Below are positions 34,049 to 43,347 of a DNA stretch of 64,000 nucleotides, piece after piece. The notes under the pieces were generated by a model. That model ran no database searches. It had not been told where the DNA came from and was given only the letters and a program-made list of their open reading frames with translations. Source of the stretch: an uncultured Aquimarina sp. (lineage in GTDB: Bacteria; Bacteroidota; Bacteroidia; Flavobacteriales; Flavobacteriaceae); the NCBI GenBank assembly GCA_947498765.1, contig CANMLG010000059.1:39231-103230 (forward strand), written 5' to 3'. Position 1 is the first letter of the stretch. Every line of letters begins with the position of its first letter. The position numbers and the translations under genes are program-made.

Positions 34049-34921
34049 TTAAAATATTCGCAATAAGCTAAAGCCAAAATTTATATCCCTTTTAAAAAAA
34101 TCACCACTTTGGTTAATAGCAAACTTGCCTGGGTGTAATGCAAAAGCATTTGTAAAAAACAATTGAAATACATGTCCTCCTGTTTCTACATCAAACCCCA
34201 CCGATAGTGTATCTTTTTTTGATGAGTGTGTATCAAAGCTTGGAATAGTATAGTAATACTCTGCATTTACGGATAATGAACGTGATACTAAATAACGCCC
34301 ACCAACACCTACAGAATATATATCATTAGGGTCCTCAAATGCATCTGTTAAGTTAATATGCACCCAAATAGGAGCTATTTGAAATGAAAATTTTTCCCCT
34401 AGTTTTCTGCTGATTAAAATTTGATTTATGTAATCAAACCTTCCTTCTAGGTATTCATCTCTTTTTTGGGGAGTGTACTCCCTAGATTTATAATCTATCC
34501 CTCCATTATATGTTATGGAAAAAGGAAAACTACGCGTACCTGATTTTTGCCGAAATAAGCTAAGTTTTAAAGTCCCAGAATATGTTTTATCTGGTTTATT
34601 TGATCTAGAAATTCCTAATTGAACATGATTTGTAACTCCATATTCAAAACTAAAATGCATATTGTTTAGGTTGTCAAGTCCAAAAAAATTACTAATCCCT
34701 ACTATTTTACTAAATACATGAGAAACTCTAAAATGTAATTGTTTTTTCCTAACTCGCTCGGTGGATTGTCCTAATAAAACCCGAGTTGATTTAAACGTTG
34801 CAATAGTTTCTTCATTTGATTTAGTTGTTATTTGATCAAGTTCATCAAAAATATCATTATCCTGAGCAACCACTTTAAAAAAAACAGAAGTTGATAGAAA
34901 AATAGTTAATAGACACTTCAT
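34049..34921 (-). CDS. DUF5777-like outer membrane beta-barrel protein
   Basis: A 290-residue protein with a signal peptide (MKCLLTIFLSTSVFFKVVAQ) and a beta-barrel layout with a Phe end (SLLRIF). Segments such as KQLHFRVSHVFSKIVG, NNMHFSFEYGVTNHVQLG and VQLGISRSNKPDKTY correspond to the DUF5777 family, probably an outer-membrane protein. As first gene of the YceI/OB/cytochrome operon it may be the outer-membrane site where the others act. Confidence 0.78.
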   Translation of the reverse strand: MKCLLTIFLSTSVFFKVVAQDNDIFDELDQITTKSNEETIATFKSTRVLLGQSTERVRKKQLHFRVSHVFSKIVGISNFFGLDNLNNMHFSFEYGVTNHVQLGISRSNKPDKTYSGTLKLSLFRQKSGTRSFPFSITYNGGIDYKSREYTPQKRDEYLEGRFDYINQILISRKLGEKFSFQIAPIWVHINLTDAFEDPNDIYSVGVGGRYLVSRSLSVNAEYYYTIPSFDTHSSKKDTLSVGFDVETGGHVFQLFFTNAFALHPGKFAINQSGDFFKRDINFGFSLLRIF

Positions 34922-35314
34922 TGAATTAAAAATGTAAGTCTTTAATTGTTTTTACATCTTTAAAAAATGCAACTTAAATTAGGACTGTTGAGCATGAACT
35001 ATAACGTTTTTATTTTAAATTTCTTATGCTTCAATTCTTACAGTGATGCTCATACTTTTTTTCCTACATAATTTAATCTGGATATCATTCAACTTGTGTT
35101 TTACTCTAAATACACTAGAAAAACTTCTAAACAAAAGTCATTATATTAGGTTGAACATGACACTTCATTTATCTGAATACATTAAAATTATGCTCATTCT
35201 AGAACATTTTATCAATCAAACAAAATCCTTGATTTTAAAACAAGTATTTGATGTATGGTAATTCCCTCACAGGAAAGAGAAGTAGGCATCAATTAAAATT
35301 TAGCTTATAAAGGT
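34922..35314. other. intergenic region, possible decayed sequence
   Basis: A 72-codon plus-strand frame (35043-35261) has no signal or motif and unusual composition, so I do not call it a gene. Nothing else is clear. Confidence 0.4.
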
Positions 35315-35770
35315 TTAAATTCCTTTTTCGTGCAATCTGTAAATTTTATATTCCTTTAACAGTTGCTGCAAATATTGATTTGCTGCATTTTCAGCTTTAT
35401 TAGAATTTGCCATTAAATATGATGCTGCTTTATCAAAATTTGAAATTTCATAAATATGCATAGCCGCTATATCAAATTTTGTTAACACTCTATATTTACG
35501 TGGATATTGGCTTGTAAATAAATGATAGGCTGCTGCACTTAAACTCCCTTTTTTAATGTTGAAAAAAGATAATTTAAATTGAGTTCTAGCATTTCTTATA
35601 TTAAAATCTTCAATAATATACTCAGCCTCGGGTTTTGTTTTTGCAATGCCATAGATAAAATGTCCTTCTTTAGAAACTCCCTCCCATTTGTAACATGAAA
35701 AAGTATCTGTTTGAGCATTCATTTTAATATTAAAAAAAGTAAAAAATAAAAAAGGTAGTATTGCTTTCAT
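35315..35770 (-). CDS. small secreted protein of unknown function
   Basis: From ATG 35770 the 151-residue product has a signal peptide (MKAILPFLFFTFFNIKMNA, then QTDT). The mature part contains one Cys and ends in a basic helix (YLQQLLKEYKIYRLHEKGI). The helical half may be repeat-like (ANSNKAENAANQYL). The family is unknown. An upstream frame extension (17 codons) lacks a signal-like start. Confidence 0.55.
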   Translation of the reverse strand: MKAILPFLFFTFFNIKMNAQTDTFSCYKWEGVSKEGHFIYGIAKTKPEAEYIIEDFNIRNARTQFKLSFFNIKKGSLSAAAYHLFTSQYPRKYRVLTKFDIAAMHIYEISNFDKAASYLMANSNKAENAANQYLQQLLKEYKIYRLHEKGI

Positions 35771-36159
35771 TAGAGTAATTAGGTAATCGAATTGAGTCTT
35801 TAAGTTTATGTTATTTTCCAATACTAATTAACACAATACATTAGTTATTCGTATTTCATTATCCATAAAAAAATAAAGAAACTGCACTTTTTGTAAGAAA
35901 AATCAATTAAAAAATCAATTATCAGAATTTTAATCTAAATAAAGGCATTCATTAATGATAAAATTAAACACAAATCTAAGAATTAGAACTAGTCTTTTTT
36001 CTGAAAAGTGGTAACGAAAAATACTTTTTATAATTGTTCTATTTCAAAAAAATAACCTAAGCTTTTATTCCGTAAACATTTAATCACTTATATATAATTC
36101 TCCTTTTACAATCTATTAATACCGAGATGTTTTCTTTATTGAAACTAAAAAACAATCTC
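35771..36159. other. AT-rich intergenic region
   Basis: Divergent leader between the small secreted protein and the GlpQ gene. No feature is seen apart from AT richness. Confidence 0.4.
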
Positions 36160-37305
36160 ATGAATACTTTAAAATCTATTACTTTAGCTATCCTAACGGG
36201 TATTTCCTTATCATCATGCGAATTTGTTGATGATATTATTATCAATAAACCAACACCAATGGATTCAAAAAGACCTTTAGTTATTGCGCATAGAGGAGCA
36301 CAATCTATTTTGCCAGAACATACTTTGGAAGGCTTTGAAAAAGCTGTGGCTTTGGGTGCCGATTTTATTGAGCCGGACTTGGTATTAACAAAAGATGGAC
36401 ATTTAATTGTACGTCACGAACCTATGTTATCTGGCACCACTAATGTATCGGAATTAGCTGAGTTTGCCTCCTTAAAAACCACTAAGGAACTTGATGGAAA
36501 AATGGTTACGGATTGGTTTGCAAGTGATTTCACATTGGCTCAAATTAAAACTTTAAAGGCCAAACAAGCTTTTAATGGGCGTTCAAAAGAGTTTGATAAT
36601 CAGTTTAATATCCCCACTTTTGAAGAAGTTATCAAATTAGCTAAAAAGCAATCCATTCTTACTAAAAAAACAATTGGTATTTACCCAGAAATTAAGCATC
36701 CTCTTTTCCATAATGAAATTTTTGATTTTAAAATGGAAGATAAATTATTAGAAGCTTTAAGTAAAGCCCATTGGAATCATAAAAATGCCCCTGTATTTGT
36801 ACAGTGTTTTGAAGTAGCTCCATTACAGTATATCAACTCAAAATCTACCGTTAAACTAGTGCAGTTAATATCTACGTATAACATTAACAAAGACGGCTCA
36901 TTAGACTACAATGTACCTGCCGGAGATTTTATTTCTTATGGTTCCCCATTTGATTTTTATAAAAATGGAGACAGCAGAACTTACGAGTTTTTTACTACCA
37001 AAGAAGGCATGGAGTTTACAGCTACTTATGCTGATGGTATTGGTCCTTGGAAACCTTTTATTATTTCGTACAAAACTTCGGATGCGGGTGACATAGAATT
37101 ATTACCTGCTACTGATTTTATTACATTAGCTCACCAAAACAATTTATTGGTACACCCTTATACTTTTAGAAACGAAAACACTCAATGGAGTGGCGGAAAC
37201 CCGGAAGCAGAATACCACCTATTTTTTGATGCAGGGGTTGATGGTTTATTTACTGATTATACTGATGAAGCTGTACAAGCTGTGAATACTTGGGTGGAGA
37301 ACTAA
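36160..37305 (+). CDS. glpQ: glycerophosphodiester phosphodiesterase lipoprotein (GlpQ-like)
   Basis: A 381-residue lipoprotein (MNTLKSITLAILTGISLSSC) with the GDPD TIM-barrel landmarks: VIAHRGAQSILPEHT (catalytic His/Arg), ADFIEPDLVLTKDG and HEPMLSGTT. It hydrolyses glycerophosphodiesters to glycerol-3-phosphate. An insertion of the sort common to periplasmic GlpQ proteins precedes the FFDAGVDGLFTDY end. ATG 36160 is chosen because the signal peptide starts there. Confidence 0.93.
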   Translation: MNTLKSITLAILTGISLSSCEFVDDIIINKPTPMDSKRPLVIAHRGAQSILPEHTLEGFEKAVALGADFIEPDLVLTKDGHLIVRHEPMLSGTTNVSELAEFASLKTTKELDGKMVTDWFASDFTLAQIKTLKAKQAFNGRSKEFDNQFNIPTFEEVIKLAKKQSILTKKTIGIYPEIKHPLFHNEIFDFKMEDKLLEALSKAHWNHKNAPVFVQCFEVAPLQYINSKSTVKLVQLISTYNINKDGSLDYNVPAGDFISYGSPFDFYKNGDSRTYEFFTTKEGMEFTATYADGIGPWKPFIISYKTSDAGDIELLPATDFITLAHQNNLLVHPYTFRNENTQWSGGNPEAEYHLFFDAGVDGLFTDYTDEAVQAVNTWVEN

Positions 37306-37345
37306 TTTGCATTTTATTGGGTGGATTCTGTACGATCTTGATGTG

Positions 37346-37400
37346 GTTCTCGATATATTTTCTCTTCACTATCGCTACGAGAAAACACTCGAATAGTCAA
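37346..37400. repeat. small palindromic element (flavobacterial REP-like)
   Basis: TTCTCG...CGAGAA arms around TATCGCTA form a hairpin-like sequence that I recall as a common short repeat between flavobacterial genes. A single copy is seen in this window. Confidence 0.4.
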
Positions 37401-37438
37401 TTATTCTAACTTTTATTAGGTGAATCGAATAGCACTAG

Positions 37439-37552
37439 GCTATTCACATAAATTAGAAAGTGCATTTGATTTTAAATACACTTTCTAATTCTAAAAATTG
37501 TAAAAATAATTGAATGCTACTCCCTTCTATTTTAAACAATTAAAAAATTACG
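37439..37552 (+). repeat. 114-bp direct repeat, left copy
   Basis: About 95 percent identical to 40890-41004. It holds a long hairpin, AATTAGAAAGTG against CACTTTCTAATT, separated by a short AT core. The two copies flank the lipoprotein / sigma / anti-sigma cluster. It could be a duplicated 3' region with a terminator-like stem, or a small mobile element. Confidence 0.9.
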
Positions 37553-37605
37553 CAACCTTTTACTTCTGTTCTGTCTATTGGATAAACCAATAAACTAAAA
37601 GGAAC

Positions 37606-38649
37606 ATGAAAACGAAACCGCTATTATTTTTATCAATTCTCGTACTATTTTTTTCTTGCGAAAAAGAACCTTTTGAGTTGAGCATTCCAATTACAAAAAT
37701 TGACACCAACTCTGAGCTATTTATAAATTTAAAACAATTATCCATCACTCAAACCAATGATTCCAAAGTGGTATGTTTGACATTTATATATCCTTTTAAT
37801 GTGTATTTATACGACAATGAAGGTCAGATTACCGAAGCTGTAATTGTTAATGAAAACACCGAATTTATTTCACTTTTAAATCAAGCTACTGACGATAATA
37901 CAATTGGCATAAGCTACCCTATTAACGGAACTACAGAAAGCGGCAATACAATAAGTATCAATGGCAATAAAGCTTTAAAAGAAGCTATCGAAGCTTGTAT
38001 CGACGATCAGATTATTAATTATTGCAACACGCTACTCGAAGAAGAAAACTGCGTTTGGAAAATAAAATCAAAAACTGAGAATATGTTATACAATTCTTCT
38101 TTAATGGATTTTTATGATGATGGAACAGGTATATTTTATCATAACGGTGATGCCTATCGCACCTCGTGGATATCATTATTTATAGAAGATCAACTACACA
38201 TAAATATCCATTTAGAAGGAGATTCGGAGGTTGCCAAAGATTGGAATTTTGACTGGATAGCTTCCATTGTTAATGATAATACTATTCAAATTGAAAATGA
38301 CGAACAATTGTATTACATTAAGAGTAATTGTACTATTGAAAATAATTGTGATTATGTTGAATTTAGAGAATGCGCTACAGATGATTATGAAAAGGCTCTA
38401 TATACATTTGATGATTATATTGATTGTATAATTTCTTTCAAAAAAGAAGAGGAAATTACTAATGTAGAATTATCTTTTTTTGAAAACATAATTGATGCCG
38501 AGCAAGAACTTAATAAACTTGAAACCGATGGTTACTCCAATAAAGTAAATCCACAAGTTATATTTGTACAAACGAAAGATACTATTACACTAGATTCAGA
38601 AATTACAAGAATAGTGCTATATGCAGAACCATGTGATTCAGAAGATTAA
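37606..38649 (+). CDS. lipoprotein of unknown function
   Basis: A 347-residue lipoprotein (LLFLSILVLFFSC, Cys18, then EKEPFE). The mature protein is acidic and has three motif-like Cys pairs (CIDDQIINYC, CTIENNCDY, CATDDYEKAL). NDNTIQIENDEQLYYIKSN recalls lipocalin-like DUF folds, but I cannot name a family. It precedes the sigma gene by 123 bp, and the flanking direct repeats make it part of the same cassette. Composition is AT-rich like its neighbours. Confidence 0.6.
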   Translation: MKTKPLLFLSILVLFFSCEKEPFELSIPITKIDTNSELFINLKQLSITQTNDSKVVCLTFIYPFNVYLYDNEGQITEAVIVNENTEFISLLNQATDDNTIGISYPINGTTESGNTISINGNKALKEAIEACIDDQIINYCNTLLEEENCVWKIKSKTENMLYNSSLMDFYDDGTGIFYHNGDAYRTSWISLFIEDQLHINIHLEGDSEVAKDWNFDWIASIVNDNTIQIENDEQLYYIKSNCTIENNCDYVEFRECATDDYEKALYTFDDYIDCIISFKKEEEITNVELSFFENIIDAEQELNKLETDGYSNKVNPQVIFVQTKDTITLDSEITRIVLYAEPCDSED

Positions 38650-38772
38650 TAGACTATTTTTAAAATCTTCTCAATTAAATTTATTGATCGACGCAACGTT
38701 TTGCTTTTTATCAGTCTAAAGGTGTAAAAGTGACTAAATAAATGCAGTTAATATTATAATACCAGTATTCTA

Positions 38773-39327
38773 TTGAATGATAGAGAGCTCATAAAAAAAT
38801 GTAAAAAAAATAATAGAGAAGCACAAAGTGAATTGTTCTATACTTATAAAGATAGACTTTTCGCTTTGTGCTTAAAATATTGTAAAAATTATAATGAAGC
38901 TGAAGATAATCTTCAGGATTCATTCCTTGCTATTTTTGAAAAAATTGACCAGTATAAGTTTAAAGGATCTTTTGAAGGATGGATGAAAAGAATTACTATT
39001 AATAAAGCTATTGATAAATATAGAGACAATTTTTTTTCGGACACATCTATAAAAGAAGATATGATTTCTGATACAGATATTGATGTTGAATTGGTTAATT
39101 TTTCTATTGATGAGCTATTTTCATTTATTCAAAAGTTACCAACGCAATACAAATTAGTCTTTAATTTATATGAATTAGATGATTATACACATAAGGAAAT
39201 AGCCAAAATGCTTACTATTTCAGAAGGAACATCAAAATCTAATCTACACAGAGCTAAAGCTTTACTAAAAACAATGATTATTAGCGAAGTTGATGATCAA
39301 AAAAAAACGGTGCTAAGTAATGGATAA
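38773..39327 (+). CDS. ECF sigma factor
   Basis: A 184-residue ECF sigma factor with region 2 (ELFYTYKDRLFALCLKYC, AEDNLQDSFLAIFEK, FEGWMKRITINKAIDKYR) and region 4 (LPTQYKLVFNLYELDDYT, SEGTSKSNLHRAKALLK). The only start that fits is TTG at 38773: the frame has no ATG and a stop lies 40 nt upstream. The next gene overlaps by 8 nt, as expected for a sigma/anti-sigma pair. Confidence 0.9.
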   Translation: MNDRELIKKCKKNNREAQSELFYTYKDRLFALCLKYCKNYNEAEDNLQDSFLAIFEKIDQYKFKGSFEGWMKRITINKAIDKYRDNFFSDTSIKEDMISDTDIDVELVNFSIDELFSFIQKLPTQYKLVFNLYELDDYTHKEIAKMLTISEGTSKSNLHRAKALLKTMIISEVDDQKKTVLSNG

Positions 39328-40804
39328 CAAAAAAGATATAGGAAAAATTTTCAAAGAACGCTTATCTGATTTTGAGAGATCTTCTGAAAATATCACTTGG
39401 GATCATATTGAAGTTGAATTAAACAAAAGAAAAAAAAATAAACCTACTTACTTTTCAAAATTAGTGGGCTTATCAATAATAACATTATTACTTTCAGGTA
39501 TTGTAATTGTTCAACATAGCACTATTTTGACAGGCACATTTTTAAAAACAAACTCTTTCGAGGATAAAACAACAAACGATAGTTGCTATGATTCTTCTAG
39601 TGAGGTAAAAGAAATTTTTAAAAATTCGTCAAATAAACAAAATAAGCAAGTAAAGATTGTATCTGCATCAAGCAACAAAATTGTTTTACAGGATAGTATT
39701 CAAAAAGATAAAAAAAATAAATTAGCAAATACTACTGCTAATTTAGTGAATACTCACATAAAAAAACCTACAAACCATAATCCAATTGGTACTAAAACTA
39801 GATATAACTCGCCTTACACTAAAAAAGGCTCAAAGCACATAAATTCAAGTAGTTTAAAACCTAAATCAATTGCTGAAAAAGTCAAGAAAAATCCAAAAAA
39901 TAATCTAAATGGTATTATCACAAATAATACTGAAAATCCCATTGAAAAAACGGGTATAGAAAGTACTCCTATCCATAAGAAAAACATCCTAAGCGAAGCT
40001 ATTACTGCTTATAATAGACCAAGTGAAGAAAATTTAAATCTGAAAAAAGTGTTAACTAAAAAAGATAGCTTACCTAAAAAAACTAAAAAAGATACCTTAC
40101 TATATTTGAAACCTATTCAAAATGAGAAAGTCCAAAAATTGAACCTTACTATTCACACTATACCCTTATATAACATCCCATTAAGTGGTTCATTAATTAA
40201 TGATAAATTTTCGGAAAATTCTAAAAGTGGTAGGCTTACTTTAAATTATGGTCTTGTTTTTTCTTCCTTAATTTCGAAAAAAAATTCAATACGATTAGGA
40301 TATAACAGACTAAAAATAAACACAAAAGCTCACGGTATCGAATCTGATATTGTTAATACAGGAACCTTATCAAGTTCTGGAATATTTTTACCTACTATTG
40401 TTAAGCAAGACATAGGTAATCAAGAAACTTTTTCAATTACTCAAAAATTAGATTATCATGAAATTTCTGCGGAGATAGGTCATCAAATTTTAAAAAAATG
40501 GTTTAATCTATCTTTAATCGGAGGTGCTAGCTTTTTAATTCTACAAAAAAGTGACATCACCATTCATTCTGGATCTCAAGACTTTGAATTAAATAGAAAT
40601 ACCAGCAATACCAATAATAAGGGATTAAAACAATTTACCTATAGCATTACTATCGGATCGAGCTTTACATACAAGCTATTGGATAATGTTTCATTAAGCA
40701 TAGAGCCTTTATTCAAATATCATTTAAACAATGCTAGTAAAAACACTGACAGCTACAAACCACTTTATTTTTCTACCCAAATAGGTCTATCAATTGATTT
40801 GTAG
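39320..40804 (+). CDS. anti-sigma-like membrane protein with outer-membrane barrel domain
   Basis: A 494-residue protein overlapping the sigma gene by 8 nt. The N-terminal 40 residues are cytoplasmic, then one membrane helix (LVGLSIITLLLSGIVIV), a long Lys/Asn/Ser-rich linker (about residues 70-270) and a C-terminal part of alternating strands (LTLNYGLVFSSLISKK, GHQILKKWFNLSLIGGA) that resembles an outer-membrane porin-like barrel ending in LSIDL. This layout is used by Bacteroidota anti-sigma/barrel proteins that could sense the outer membrane across the periplasm. Function is inferred from layout and position. Confidence 0.75.
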   Translation: MDNKKDIGKIFKERLSDFERSSENITWDHIEVELNKRKKNKPTYFSKLVGLSIITLLLSGIVIVQHSTILTGTFLKTNSFEDKTTNDSCYDSSSEVKEIFKNSSNKQNKQVKIVSASSNKIVLQDSIQKDKKNKLANTTANLVNTHIKKPTNHNPIGTKTRYNSPYTKKGSKHINSSSLKPKSIAEKVKKNPKNNLNGIITNNTENPIEKTGIESTPIHKKNILSEAITAYNRPSEENLNLKKVLTKKDSLPKKTKKDTLLYLKPIQNEKVQKLNLTIHTIPLYNIPLSGSLINDKFSENSKSGRLTLNYGLVFSSLISKKNSIRLGYNRLKINTKAHGIESDIVNTGTLSSSGIFLPTIVKQDIGNQETFSITQKLDYHEISAEIGHQILKKWFNLSLIGGASFLILQKSDITIHSGSQDFELNRNTSNTNNKGLKQFTYSITIGSSFTYKLLDNVSLSIEPLFKYHLNNASKNTDSYKPLYFSTQIGLSIDL

Positions 40805-40889
40805 GACAAGAATAATGCTTCTTATTCATAATATTTAAAAAAATAATTCATTACTCAATTGTATACGTAATTGATATTAATCAAACTAA

Positions 40890-41004
40890 GCTATTCACAT
40901 AAATTAGAAAGTGTATTTGATTTTTAAATACACTTTCTAATTCTATAAAATTGCAAAAATAATTAGTGCTACTCTCTTCTATTTTAAACAATTAAAAAAT
41001 TACG
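40890..41004 (+). repeat. 114-bp direct repeat, right copy
   Basis: Second copy of 37439-37552, with a handful of substitutions and small indels, 86 bp past the end of the anti-sigma gene. Confidence 0.9.
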
Positions 41005-41076
41005 TAAATTATTTAATATACTCATTATACTAAAAATTGAGTATACCGACATATTAGGACGAGACATTTTATAAAC

Positions 41077-41113
41077 AAAAAAAATCCCATTTTTATTAGA
41101 AATGGGATTTTTT
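41077..41113. terminator. bidirectional terminator
   Basis: AAAATCCCATTT pairs with AAATGGGATTTT with flanking A/T runs, between convergent genes. Confidence 0.85.
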
Positions 41114-41134
41114 CACGTTTCAACAAACGGCTTA

Positions 41135-42037
41135 TCATTTTGAAATTTCACCTCTAAATTGTTTTGAAACGACTTCAATAACTTCAGCATTATTAGGATT
41201 TTTAACTTTAAAAGAAAAGCTTCCTTCAATAATAAATTCTTTGGATGAGTCTACCGAAACATCAATAATTCTTTGTATTGATAGTATTCCTTCATCAATA
41301 ATTTCATATTTAACTGAAGTATCATCTGAACTAAATTTCACAAATTCAATAGTATTAAATACAGATGAATTATCAAAAATAAAATCATTTTCATTCAATT
41401 CATCTACTTTAAAAATAAGTCTCATTTGATATGGACTTTCATTATAATAGCGTATTGAACCTAATTCAGAACCATCAGGAACAAAATCAAATCCGTCAAA
41501 ACCATAAAAAGATTCTCCATTTAAGCTATAAAACACCCCATAATCATTAATAGATTCACTAAAAGAGATATAAGGTAAATCAAAAGAACCAAATATTTTT
41601 ATACTCACATCATTAGGGAAAATCTTTTCAGTCGTTCCTGAAAACTCTCCAACAATAGATTTTTCTGAAATATTAACTATCTCAAAATCTACAGACTCAC
41701 TTACATAATAATCCTTGCTCGCATAGAGAGTTGTAGAATTATCAGCATTTAAATTATCTGATTGTAACCACAACTGGCCATAATTAGCATTCTCGTGAAA
41801 ATCAAAACGAAAATACTCATTGTCCACCCCATTTGCTCTTAAATAGAATGACCCATCCTCCTTTTTGTAAAAAGAAATATTCTCATAAAGAAGCTTTTCT
41901 CCATCGGCAAATACTTCAAAAGCCCCTACACCTTCAACCCCATTTACTTTTATTGGTTTTTCCTTATTTGTATCATCATCACTTTTGCATGAATACAAAA
42001 TTACAAGTGAAATAAATAAAAGTATAAATTGCTTCAT
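41135..42037 (-). CDS. lipoprotein of unknown function
   Basis: A 300-residue lipoprotein (LLFISLVILYSC, then KSDDD). It is rich in aromatic residues and Asp/Ser, with predicted beta strands (FYLRANGVDNEYFRFDF, LWLQSDNLNADNST). There is no catalytic motif. Similar surface lipoproteins are frequent in flavobacteria. It ends at the bidirectional terminator shared with the anti-sigma region and is not in an operon with the tRNA. Confidence 0.65.
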   Translation of the reverse strand: MKQFILLFISLVILYSCKSDDDTNKEKPIKVNGVEGVGAFEVFADGEKLLYENISFYKKEDGSFYLRANGVDNEYFRFDFHENANYGQLWLQSDNLNADNSTTLYASKDYYVSESVDFEIVNISEKSIVGEFSGTTEKIFPNDVSIKIFGSFDLPYISFSESINDYGVFYSLNGESFYGFDGFDFVPDGSELGSIRYYNESPYQMRLIFKVDELNENDFIFDNSSVFNTIEFVKFSSDDTSVKYEIIDEGILSIQRIIDVSVDSSKEFIIEGSFSFKVKNPNNAEVIEVVSKQFRGEISK

Positions 42038-42111
42038 TATATTATTTTTTTACAAATCTAATTATGTGAATTTTGACACAAACCTATATTAAAATAAAAT
42101 TAATCGTTGCC

Positions 42112-42150
42112 AAAAAAAAAGCCTATAAAACAAATGTTTTACAGGCTTTA
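42112..42150 (-). terminator. terminator of tRNA-Leu
   Basis: GCCTATAAAAC pairs with GTTTTACAGGC (one mismatch) just past the tRNA 3' end, with a T run of nine on the minus strand. Confidence 0.85.
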
Positions 42151-42152
42151 AG

Positions 42153-42234
42153 TACTCAAGGCGGGAATCGAACCCGCACGTCTTGCGACATTGGATTTTG
42201 AATCCAACGTGTCTACCAATTCCACCACTTGAGC
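42153..42234 (-). tRNA. tRNA-Leu (anticodon CAA)
   Basis: The minus strand folds as a leucine tRNA: acceptor GCTCAAG with CTTGAGT, D arm, anticodon stem TTGGA-loop TTCAAAA-TCCAA with anticodon CAA, a long variable arm (GTCGCAAGAC), and T arm GCGGGTTCGATTCCCGC. It reads TTG codons. The first acceptor pair is G1.U72, a wobble. The CCA end is not encoded. Confidence 0.95.
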
Positions 42235-42319
42235 AATTGAGAGTGCAAATTTATAAAAAGTTTTGATTTATAAACTAAAAATAAGCACTAATATTAATTT
42301 TAATATTGAAATAAATCCC

Positions 42320-42327
42320 TAAATTTG
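42320..42327 (+). promoter_or_regulatory. minus-7 element of the prs promoter
   Basis: TAAATTTG matches TAnnTTTG, 52 bp upstream of the prs ATG. Confidence 0.55.
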
Positions 42328-42379
42328 CAGGCTTAAATACATTAATTGTATTTCAACCTATTGAAAACGAATTCGTCGC

Positions 42380-43321
42380 ATGTCTAATAATATCCTAGAA
42401 GCCAAGTTTTTTGCTTGTAAACAAAGTCAGGAACTTGCAGAAAAAATTGTTGCTGCTTACGGCACAACATTAGGTAATGTAATTACATCTACTTATAGCG
42501 ATGGAGAGTACCAACCCTCGTTTGAAGAATCTGTTCGTGGTAGACGTGTATTTTTAATAGGTTCCACCAATCCTAGTGCGGATCACCTTATGGAATTGTT
42601 GTTAATGTTAGATGCTGCAAAAAGAGCTTCTGCCAGACATGTAACAGCCGTAATCCCTTACTACGGATGGGCAAGACAAGATCGAAAAGATAAATCTAGA
42701 GTACCCATTGCCGCTAAACTTATTGCTAAAATGCTAGAAACAGCAGGAGCAACACGTATAGTGACTATGGATTTACACGCTGCTCAAATTCAAGGATTTT
42801 TTGAAAAACCTGTAGATCACCTTTTCGCTTCAACTATATTTTTACCTTATTTAGAATCTCTAAATATCGAAAATCTCACAGTAGCCTCACCTGATATGGG
42901 GGGCTCAAAAAGAGCTTATGCTTATGCTAAAGCCATGCAAAGCGATGTAGTTATTTGTTACAAGCAACGCGAAAAAGCCAATGTGATATCACACATGGAA
43001 CTTATTGGTGATGTTACAGGAAAAAATGTAGTCCTTGTTGATGATATGGTAGATACTGCCGGCACATTAACCAAAGCTGCTGATTTAATGATTGAACGTG
43101 GTGCACTTTCAGTAAGAGCCGTATGTACACACCCTGTTTTATCTGGCGATGCTTATAATCGTTTAGAAAATTCAAAATTAACCGAGCTTATTGTAACTGA
43201 TTCCATTCCTTTAACACAGGAATGTTCAAAAATTAGAGTAGTAAGCTGCGCTGAACTTTTTGCCGATGTACTTAAAAGTATAAATGAGTACAAGTCCATA
43301 AGTTCAAAATTTGTAATGTAA
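42380..43321 (+). CDS. prs: ribose-phosphate pyrophosphokinase
   Basis: A 313-residue PRPP synthase that transfers pyrophosphate from ATP to ribose-5-phosphate. Landmarks: [15 protein letters not shown], the flexible loop region [25 protein letters not shown] and the PRPP-binding [14 protein letters not shown]. It is first in a same-strand set with rplY, pth and ribF, the usual Bacteroidota order. Confidence 0.97.
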   Translation: MSNNILEAKFFACKQSQELAEKIVAAYGTTLGNVITSTYSDGEYQPSFEESVRGRRVFLIGSTNPSADHLMELLLMLDAAKRASARHVTAVIPYYGWARQDRKDKSRVPIAAKLIAKMLETAGATRIVTMDLHAAQIQGFFEKPVDHLFASTIFLPYLESLNIENLTVASPDMGGSKRAYAYAKAMQSDVVICYKQREKANVISHMELIGDVTGKNVVLVDDMVDTAGTLTKAADLMIERGALSVRAVCTHPVLSGDAYNRLENSKLTELIVTDSIPLTQECSKIRVVSCAELFADVLKSINEYKSISSKFVM

Positions 43322-43347
43322 ATAATTTAATCTTAATATATTTAAAA

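Noticed and set aside
35043..35261. 72-codon plus-strand frame
   Set aside because: No motif, signal or conserved pattern; composition looks like random AT-rich sequence.
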